Below are positions 42,228-47,972 of a stretch of 47,972 bases of DNA, in pieces. The translations under genes were made by a program, and so were the position numbers. The notes beneath the pieces were generated by a model. The model was given only the letters and a program-made list of their open reading frames with translations, ran no database searches and was not told where the DNA came from. Positions within the stretch are counted from its first letter, which is position 1. Each line of letters starts with the position of its first letter. Origin of the DNA: an uncultured Pyrinomonadaceae bacterium (lineage in GTDB: Bacteria > Acidobacteriota > Blastocatellia > Pyrinomonadales > Pyrinomonadaceae); NCBI GenBank assembly GCA_902805935.1, contig CADCUR010000308.1:1-47972 (forward strand). The letters are read 5' to 3'.

Positions 42228-45200
42228 ATGCACATTCTTCGCTTCTTTGGGCTTGTTTTATTGAGTTTTATGCTATCGGCGTCTCCTGCGCTAGCGGCAA
42301 CCGATGAAAAAGCGAACGATTTAACGGAAACTGAAACAGTTAAAAACCAAGAGCAGATTATCGAGACGGTGGACATTGCGGGAAACCGCCGTCTGCGCGA
42401 CGAAGATCTTCTTTACTACATCAAAACCCGACCGGGCGACGTTTACAATCAAGCGCAGCTCGAACGCGATTTGCGCGAGCTTTTGCAGCTTAACTTCTTC
42501 GATAAAGTTGAAACCAAAGTTTTGACCGAGCCGGGCGTGCGCGGCGGCGTGAACGTGATTTTTCAAGTTGTCGAACTGCCCATTATTCGCGATTTGCAGT
42601 TTGAAGGTCTCGAAGCCGTTCCCGAGTCTGATGTCTTAAAAGCGTTCCGCGAACAGCGCGTCGGCATTTCCAAAGAATCGGTTTACGATCCGGTCAAGGC
42701 GCAGAACGCGACGCGTATCCTGCGCGAACAGCTCGCCTCGAAAGGTTTTCCGAATGCGAAAGTGACGGTCAAAGAGGAAGAAGTTTCGGCGACTTCGACC
42801 GCCATCACTTTTGTAATTGAGCAGGGCAATCGTTCGCGTATCGTTGACATCGAATTTGAAGGCAACGAAGTTTTCAAAGACGGCGAATTGCGCAATCAGC
42901 TTCTGCTCGTCAAAGAAACCGGACTCATCTCGCGCACTAAAGGGCAGGACATTCTCGACCTCAAAAAGCTGCAATACGATCTGCGCAAAAACGTGCTGTC
43001 GTATATGTTCTCGAAAGGTTATTTTCAGGCGCGCATCGGCGAGCCGCAAGTCGTCGGACTCGGTTATCGGCGCACGGGACTTCCGCTAATCGGCAGTTTG
43101 CCGCTGCCGATTATTTCTTCCAAAGACGACACGCTGAGAATTATCGTTCCCGTCACGGAAGGAAAAATTTACCGCGTCGGTGAATTGAAGGTAGAGGGCA
43201 ACTCGATCTTTTCCGAACAACAGATTTTAGGCGGCGTCGGTTTGCAAAAAGGTGAAGTTGCCAACGGCAAGCGCCTTCAGGAAGGCGTTTACGAAGATTT
43301 GAAAAAAGCCTACGGCAATCAGGGATTCGTCCTTTACAACGCTGAGTTTGAGCCGGAATTCAAAGACAATCCGGCGAATCCGAATGAAGGCATTGTGGAC
43401 ATCACTATCACGATTGACGAAGGCAAGCAGTTTCGTCTGCGCCGACTCGAATTTACCGGCAACACTTTTACGCGCGACCGGGTTTTGCGCCGCGAATTTC
43501 TGATTAACGAAGGCGATACTTACAATCAGCAATCGCTGGAAGTTTCGGTTTTGCGCCTCAATCAAACCGGCTATTTCGACCCGCTCGACAAAGACCAGGA
43601 CGTTGAAATCCGCACGAACGAAGAACAGGGCGACGTGGATTTAGTCGTCAAAGTCAAGGAAAAGGGCAGACAGCAAATCTCTCTGAACGGCGGCGTATCC
43701 GGCATCGGCGGTTCTTTCTTCGGACTCGAATACTCGACCAACAATCTTCTGGGACGCGGCGAGGTTCTTTCGTTTCAATTCGGTTTGGGAAACCGCCAGC
43801 AGAGTTTCCAATTTTCCTATCAAAATCCGTATTTCCGTGACCGCCCGATTTCCGTCGGATTTTCCGTCTTTACCAGTCGCTACAATTTTTTCGGCGAAGG
43901 CACGTTTCTGTCGCAAAACCAAAATCTGATTTTTGATGCTTTGAATCCGCAGGGACAGCTAACGACCGATGAAGGCAATCTTTTTACGCAGAAGACATAC
44001 GGCGCATCTGTTTTCGCTACGGCTCCGCTCACTGAGTTTCTGCCGAAAAGAGCATTCTCCCGACTTTCGCGGGTCGGCTTAACTTACCAGTTTTCATCAA
44101 CTACCATCGAAGAACCGAGAGTTAATGAATCAGGGAACGCGGCGCTGGCAGTCCCGGTTATTTTCTCGCAGCCGAATATTATTACCAGCCGTATCACGCC
44201 GACGTTCGTTTACGATTCGCGCCAGCCTTCCGCTAACGGCATTGATACTTTGCGCGGAACGCAGATTTCGGCTTCGTTTGCGTTGGCGGGTCTCGGCGGC
44301 GACGTTCGCACTTATCAGCCAAGCGTGACTTACACGCAGTTTATTCCGGTTAGGCGCAGACGTTCACAAAACGCCGAAGTTTTCGGTTTCCGAATTCAAG
44401 CGGGAACAGTCGGCAGTTTTGGTATTTCCGAAAGCATCAGAAATGCCAATTCGCTGGCGTTCGTCGGCGGCGTTCCGCTTTACGAGCGATACTTTTTAGG
44501 CAGCGAATATGATTTGCGCGGTTATACGTCTCGCGCAATCGGTCCGATCGCTCCGTTTGACGGTTTTGTGACTAGCCGCAATGTCAGAATCGCCACCAAC
44601 GTCAGCGGAACACCGGTAGTTTCTACTGCTTTGAGCAGTGACTTGTTAGATGAATTGGCGCAATTCGGAACATTCACCGGCGCGACAGGCGCAAATCCGG
44701 CGGCGCTGCCGGGGAACTTTCAATTCATCGGCGGCGATACGCAATTGCTCGGAAATTTTGAGTATCGCATTCCGATTTTCGGTCCGGTTTCTTTAGCCGC
44801 GTTCGCCGATATCGGAACGGTCTTTAATTTGCGAAAAACCGGCACGCAAGTTATCAACAGCGAGTTTTTGGCTGACGAGACTTTCCTCGGTGCAGGCACA
44901 TTGACCAATCTTCTTTTGCGTAATAACCCGGAGATTGAAGGCAGATTCGGAAGTTTATTGGCGTTCAATAATCAATTGCTGACGACCGACCAGTTCAGAC
45001 TGATTTTCTGTCAAACGGTAGTCTGTCCGACCAGCCCACCGGTGAACGTTCAGCAGCTTTTCATACGCGGCGAAGCGCAGACGAACACGCTGTTGCGCGT
45101 TGACGAAGCGACGTTTAATAAGTTCGGCGACTTTCGTTCGAGCGTGGGTTTGGAATTGCGCGTCCAGGTTCCGGTCGTCAACGTTCCGTTCCGCTTGATT

Positions 45201-45308
45201 TATTATTACAATCCGAATGCGAAAATCGGACGCACTGAAGAGTTGCCGGGATTGTTTCTGCCTGGTAAGCGCAGCGGCTTCCGCTTTACGGTCGGCAGAA
45301 CTTTTTAA
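42228..45308 (+). CDS. bamA: Outer-membrane protein assembly factor BamA
   Basis: The product has 1,026 residues. A signal peptide (HILRFFGLVLLSFMLSASPA, cleaved after ALA) is followed by five POTRA domains (about 45-500), each opening with a strand such as ETVDIAGNRRLRDEDLL, then the 16-strand Omp85 barrel with the LRGY signature (FLGSEYDLRGYTSR) and a terminal GRTF ending in Phe. It folds beta-barrel proteins into the outer membrane. It is larger than E. coli BamA (810), mainly in barrel loops; one loop has the pair CQTVVC. The ATG at 42228, with AAGGA about 10 bases upstream, directly precedes the signal peptide; the frame extends to 42072 but that part is unlike any leader. skp/ompH, fabZ and lpxA follow, as in the classical envelope cluster. 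Confidence 0.95.
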   Translation: MHILRFFGLVLLSFMLSASPALAATDEKANDLTETETVKNQEQIIETVDIAGNRRLRDEDLLYYIKTRPGDVYNQAQLERDLRELLQLNFFDKVETKVLTEPGVRGGVNVIFQVVELPIIRDLQFEGLEAVPESDVLKAFREQRVGISKESVYDPVKAQNATRILREQLASKGFPNAKVTVKEEEVSATSTAITFVIEQGNRSRIVDIEFEGNEVFKDGELRNQLLLVKETGLISRTKGQDILDLKKLQYDLRKNVLSYMFSKGYFQARIGEPQVVGLGYRRTGLPLIGSLPLPIISSKDDTLRIIVPVTEGKIYRVGELKVEGNSIFSEQQILGGVGLQKGEVANGKRLQEGVYEDLKKAYGNQGFVLYNAEFEPEFKDNPANPNEGIVDITITIDEGKQFRLRRLEFTGNTFTRDRVLRREFLINEGDTYNQQSLEVSVLRLNQTGYFDPLDKDQDVEIRTNEEQGDVDLVVKVKEKGRQQISLNGGVSGIGGSFFGLEYSTNNLLGRGEVLSFQFGLGNRQQSFQFSYQNPYFRDRPISVGFSVFTSRYNFFGEGTFLSQNQNLIFDALNPQGQLTTDEGNLFTQKTYGASVFATAPLTEFLPKRAFSRLSRVGLTYQFSSTTIEEPRVNESGNAALAVPVIFSQPNIITSRITPTFVYDSRQPSANGIDTLRGTQISASFALAGLGGDVRTYQPSVTYTQFIPVRRRRSQNAEVFGFRIQAGTVGSFGISESIRNANSLAFVGGVPLYERYFLGSEYDLRGYTSRAIGPIAPFDGFVTSRNVRIATNVSGTPVVSTALSSDLLDELAQFGTFTGATGANPAALPGNFQFIGGDTQLLGNFEYRIPIFGPVSLAAFADIGTVFNLRKTGTQVINSEFLADETFLGAGTLTNLLLRNNPEIEGRFGSLLAFNNQLLTTDQFRLIFCQTVVCPTSPPVNVQQLFIRGEAQTNTLLRVDEATFNKFGDFRSSVGLELRVQVPVVNVPFRLIYYYNPNAKIGRTEELPGLFLPGKRSGFRFTVGRTF

Positions 45309-45380
45309 CGAATGAAGAATGAAAGATAGAAGGATGAGCAAAAGTTTGCGGCGCATTTATTTTGTTCATCCTTTATCTGC
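45309..45380. repeat. Heptad repeat after bamA
   Basis: It begins at the first base after the bamA stop: CGAATGA, AGAATGA and similar 7-base units to about 45340, with a complementary GTTCATCCTTTATCTG stretch at 45364-45379. The units match the GGATGAA class found after the VWA and lpxA genes. The following 160 bases to skp are AT-rich with no gene. Confidence 0.7.
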
Positions 45381-45543
45381 TAATTGACAAGTAATTATTG
45401 ATAAATTAACATTCTTTTTCTTTCTCTTTTTTCAAAACAACAAGCAACAAATTTGAGAATTTCAGATTCTAAGCAGTCATAAATCAAAAAGCGATCAAGC
45501 CTTTTTAAAAAAGTATTTACAAGTTAAGGAGTATTAGAAAACA

Positions 45544-46158
45544 ATGAAAACATTTCGTTCAATCGTCGCCGTCTTTGCGTTTGCGGCAATCTTTGCGGTT
45601 TCGGCTTTCGCTCAGGCAGCGGCAACGCCGAATCCGAGAATCGGTATTATCAATACGGGTGCTTTTGATACCAAAGAAGGCATTACTAAATATGTCAATG
45701 CGATGAACGCTCTTGAAGGCGCAATGAAAACCGAGCAGACCGCGTTGCAAACAATGGCTAACCGGCTTCAGGCTTTGCAGACGGAAATCGAAGGTTATAA
45801 AAAGCAACTGGAAGATCCGAAATTGCCGCCCGCCGTTGATAAAACCAAACTTCAAACGACGGCTCAAACAAAATTCGAGGAATATCAAAAATTGGGCTTA
45901 GAGTTTGAATATAAACAAAAGGATTATAAAGCCAGTCTCGAACGGCGCGAAGCGACGATTATGTCGCCGGTTCGTCAGGACATCGGCAAGGCTTTACAGG
46001 AATTCGGCAAGAAAAACGGTTATATGATGATTCTCGACGCGTCGAAATTAGACGGTGCCGGACTGCTTCTGGCGTTCGACGAAAAATTCGATGTGACCAA
46101 AGAGTTTATCACTTTCTTCAACGCTCGTCCGGCAACAACGGCGGCGGTGGTCAAATAA
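45544..46158 (+). CDS. skp: OmpH/Skp-family periplasmic chaperone
   Basis: The product has 204 residues. A signal peptide (MKTFRSIVAVFAFAAIFAVS then AFAQ) precedes a beta strand (RIGIINTGAFDTKEG) and a long helical coiled-coil region (about 55-150, rich in K/E/Q/A), ending in the return strands YMMILDASKLDGAGLLLAFD typical of OmpH. Skp trimers hold unfolded outer-membrane proteins in the periplasm and pass them to BamA, and the gene follows bamA as in many diderms. The insertion of about a dozen residues in the coiled-coil arms is within family range. An AAGGAG lies 13 bases before the ATG, unusually far. A perfect terminator follows, so fabZ and lpxA are separately transcribed. Confidence 0.88.
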   Translation: MKTFRSIVAVFAFAAIFAVSAFAQAAATPNPRIGIINTGAFDTKEGITKYVNAMNALEGAMKTEQTALQTMANRLQALQTEIEGYKKQLEDPKLPPAVDKTKLQTTAQTKFEEYQKLGLEFEYKQKDYKASLERREATIMSPVRQDIGKALQEFGKKNGYMMILDASKLDGAGLLLAFDEKFDVTKEFITFFNARPATTAAVVK

Positions 46159-46180
46159 GTTTGACAAAAATTTGAAAGCG

Positions 46181-46229
46181 TAAAAAGTCGGAAGCCAGTG
46201 AAATAAGTTCACTGGCTTCCGACTTTTTA
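46181..46229 (+). terminator. Perfect hairpin terminator after skp
   Basis: A 22-bp perfect stem (46181-46202 with 46208-46229) has a five-base loop and ends in TTTTTA. It separates the bamA-skp transcript from fabZ. Confidence 0.95.
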
Positions 46230-46314
46230 TGTTACGGGCGCGCGAACTTTTTTCCCCGCTCAAATTCGGTTATGATGTTTCGGTTTAATATCGGAATCAG
46301 ATTCGAGCTAAATT

Positions 46315-46770
46315 ATGAGTGTTTTGGATTCACGCGCCATTCAAGCGATTCTGCCGCATCGCTATCCGTTTTTGCTGGTGGATAAAATTATCGAACTCGC
46401 TCCAAAAACGCGGATTGTCGGCGTCAAGCAAGTTACGGCGAACGAATACTTTTTTCAGGGACATTTTCCCGGCGCGCCCGTCATGCCGGGCGTTTTGCAG
46501 ATTGAGGCGATGGCGCAGGTCGGGGCGATTCTCGCCCTGCGTGAATTTGCCGACCGCGCCGGTAAAATTCCGTTTTTCAGCGGCATCGAACGAGCGCGTT
46601 TTCGCCGTCCGGTCGTGCCGGGCGACACTTTAACTCTGGAAGTCATCGCTTTGCGAATCGGAAGCAAAGTGCAAAAAATGCAGGGCGTAGCCCGTGTTGA
46701 CGGACAGGTTACCGCCGAAGCCGAAATTATGTGCATCATCGGCGACCGGGAAAAAGTCGAAGAGAAATAA
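46315..46770 (+). CDS. fabZ: 3-hydroxyacyl-[acyl-carrier-protein] dehydratase FabZ
   Basis: The product has 151 residues in a hot-dog fold. It dehydrates 3-hydroxyacyl-ACP in fatty acid elongation. ILPHRYPFLLVDKI at 12-25, catalytic His50 in FFQGHFPGAPVMPGV and Glu64 in LQIEAMAQ are present; the rest (FSGIERARFRRPVVPGD) is typical. Its neighbour lpxA uses 3-hydroxyacyl-ACP for lipid A, so the two enzymes compete for one pool, and linkage of the genes is common. It starts about 85 bases after the skp terminator; no strong Shine-Dalgarno. Confidence 0.97.
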   Translation: MSVLDSRAIQAILPHRYPFLLVDKIIELAPKTRIVGVKQVTANEYFFQGHFPGAPVMPGVLQIEAMAQVGAILALREFADRAGKIPFFSGIERARFRRPVVPGDTLTLEVIALRIGSKVQKMQGVARVDGQVTAEAEIMCIIGDREKVEEK

Positions 46771-46771
46771 T

Positions 46772-47080
46772 ATGGAACAAATAAAAATGACGACGAACGA
46801 AGCGTTCTTTTACGTTACTATTTTCAACATCGGTTTGGGAATTTTGCTCGGAGCGATTCCGCTCTTTCTGGGTTTTATCAGAAAGGAGCGAAGCTACGCG
46901 GTTTTCGGTTTTCTCGGTTCGATTATCGGCGGCGCAATCTTAGGTCTCTTTCTTTCAATTCCGGTGACGGCTATTTTTACCTGGCTGATTTTGCGAAAGC
47001 AGAAGAATGAACCTACTGAAGTTGTAGTAGTAAATGAAACTCCTATTGACGTTAGTGTTAAAAATTCCGAAAATCGTTGA
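46772..47080 (+). CDS. Small membrane protein of unknown function between fabZ and lpxA
   Basis: The product has 102 residues. Two hydrophobic segments (about 12-36: FYVTIFNIGLGILLGAIPLF; and about 45-73: YAVFGFLGSIIGGAILGLFL then SIPVTAIFTWLIL) are joined by a short basic loop, with a charged C-terminal tail. Only one base separates the fabZ stop from this ATG, and 9 bases separate its stop from lpxA, so it belongs to the operon. I do not recognise a family; it is not lpxD. A role in lipid A or envelope synthesis is inference from position. An alternative start at the ATG at 46787 would drop five residues. Confidence 0.75.
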   Translation: MEQIKMTTNEAFFYVTIFNIGLGILLGAIPLFLGFIRKERSYAVFGFLGSIIGGAILGLFLSIPVTAIFTWLILRKQKNEPTEVVVVNETPIDVSVKNSENR

Positions 47081-47089
47081 TTCCCTTCT

Positions 47090-47869
47090 ATGTCTGCATT
47101 TATTCATCCGACCGCCATCGTCAGTCAAGGCGCGAAAATCGGCGAAGACTGTTACATCGGAGCGTTTTCTACCGTCGGCGACGCGGTTGTTTTAGGCGAC
47201 CGAGTTCGTCTCGAATCGCACGTCGTCATCGGCGGTGCAACTTCGATTGGCGAGGAAACTAAAGTTTTTCCGTTCGTCTCGATCGGACTCGCGCCGCAGG
47301 ATTTAAAGTATTCAGGCGAAGCGACGGCGACCGAAATCGGCGCGCGCAATCAAATTCGGGAATTCGTCACCATTCATCGCGGCACGAAGGGCGGCGGCGG
47401 TTTAACTAAAATCGGCAACGACAATTTGCTGATGGCGCAGGCGCACGTCGCGCACGATTGCCGCCTCGGAAACGAAATCATAATGGCGAACGCAGCGACC
47501 CTCGCCGGTCATGTGGAAATCGCCGACCGCGCCAACATCGGCGCGTATTCGGGCGTTCATCAATTCTGCCGCATCGGACTCGAAGCGTTTGTGGGCGGTT
47601 ATTCGGTAATTGTTAAAGACGCCCTGCCGTTCGCCATTTCACAGGGAAATCACGCGAAATGCTACGGTTTAAACCGCCTCGGACTCAAACGGCGCGGCTA
47701 CGCAAAGGAAACCGTCGAAAAACTTCACCGCGCTTATCATTTGCTTCTTTCCGCCAAATTAAACACGACGCAGGCAGTCGAAAAAATCAAAGAAGAAATC
47801 AAAAATTGCATTGAAGTTGATTTGCTCGTCGAGTTTATTGAAACTTCCAAACGCGGCGTGGTGAAATAA
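47090..47869 (+). CDS. lpxA: UDP-N-acetylglucosamine O-acyltransferase LpxA
   Basis: The product has 259 residues. The left-handed beta helix of hexapeptide repeats covers about 1-185 (IHPTAIVSQGAKIGEDCYIG and similar), followed by a helical C-terminal bundle. LpxA-specific residues: the catalytic His122 in AQAHVAHDC (His125 in E. coli), the VHQFCRIG segment, the GNHAKCYGLNRLGLKRRG region and the terminal TSKRGVVK. It transfers an acyl group from acyl-ACP to UDP-GlcNAc, the first step of lipid A biosynthesis, and shows that the organism makes LPS. It is the last complete gene of the window; heptad repeats begin directly after the stop. Confidence 0.97.
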   Translation: MSAFIHPTAIVSQGAKIGEDCYIGAFSTVGDAVVLGDRVRLESHVVIGGATSIGEETKVFPFVSIGLAPQDLKYSGEATATEIGARNQIREFVTIHRGTKGGGGLTKIGNDNLLMAQAHVAHDCRLGNEIIMANAATLAGHVEIADRANIGAYSGVHQFCRIGLEAFVGGYSVIVKDALPFAISQGNHAKCYGLNRLGLKRRGYAKETVEKLHRAYHLLLSAKLNTTQAVEKIKEEIKNCIEVDLLVEFIETSKRGVVK

Positions 47870-47972
47870 GGGCTGAGGGATAAAGGATGAGGAATGAACA
47901 AAAGTCATCGCGCATCTGTTTTACTTATCGCTCTATCGTATTAAATTGCCGTTTGAAAGAGTTTCATCAATG
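47870..47972 (+). repeat. Heptad repeat after lpxA and the window end
   Basis: Four units (GGGCTGA, GGGATAA, AGGATGA, GGAATGA; 47870-47897) start at the base after the lpxA stop, matching the GGATGAA class found after bamA and the VWA gene. The remaining 75 bases are AT-rich. An ATG occupies 47970-47972 but cannot be judged as a start without the following sequence. Confidence 0.75.

Noticed and set aside
47970-47972. Start of a further gene at the last ATG
   Set aside because: Only three bases are available, and no Shine-Dalgarno is convincing.

Overview
The window reads as chromosomal DNA of a free-living diderm bacterium with LPS. The best guess is an Acidobacteriota member of the Blastocatellia/Pyrinomonadales type. 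That placement is inference, drawn from a VWA protein of the acidobacterial VWFA-related type, a TPR plus carboxypeptidase-regulatory-like protein, a MXAN_5187-type small protein, CheB/CheR/PAS kinases, and type IV pilus and Omp85 genes. No rRNA, insertion sequence, prophage or CRISPR array was found. One tRNA-Leu is present.

Layout. 1-6600: riboflavin kinase/FAD synthetase (ribF) with an ATGA overlap to a truncated upstream frame, an ABC1/UbiB kinase, an exported CBM9-like protein, a YkvA-like membrane protein, phosphate acetyltransferase (pta), and an HD-GYP protein whose receiver domain is degenerate. 6738-6946: a complete tRNA-Leu(CAA) unit with promoter and terminator. 6974-15300 (minus strand): a signalling block. 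It holds an operon of pseudo-receiver, PYP-like PAS protein and Crp/Fnr regulator, then a NarL-type response regulator and a 1,602-residue CheB-CheR-PAS-histidine kinase. 15242-20821 (minus): a type IV pilus operon (pilB, an exported basic protein, pilT, pilC) with a recognisable sigma70-type promoter and a terminator. 20900-28200: a TPR protein, serC, selA, a small MXAN_5187-like protein, a cold-shock protein, tryptophan 2,3-dioxygenase and a VWA protein. 28336-38060 (minus): an envelope block of a seven-POTRA Omp85 protein and a giant TamB-like protein (a TAM-like pair), followed by ribBA, whose GTP cyclohydrolase II half has lost its zinc ligands. 38181-47869 (plus): a LolC/E-type permease, a ClpC-like ATPase, then bamA, skp/ompH, fabZ, a small membrane protein and lpxA. 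The last group resembles the classical bamA-skp-lpxD-fabZ-lpxA cluster without lpxD.

The most striking non-gene signal is a family of degenerate 7-bp tandem repeats. They occur at many gene junctions, often as the two arms of an imperfect inverted repeat around or near a terminator hairpin. One array lies in frame inside the LolC/E-like permease, another encodes the N-terminus of the seven-POTRA Omp85 protein, and a third contributes the -35 region of a promoter candidate for bamA. They resemble the short tandemly repeated repetitive (STRR) sequences known from cyanobacteria.

Other points: the TamB-like protein carries five tandem repeats of exactly 36 residues. Two receiver domains lack the phospho-acceptor aspartate. 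A PYP-like domain lacks the chromophore cysteine. All readings come from inspection alone; no database search was possible.
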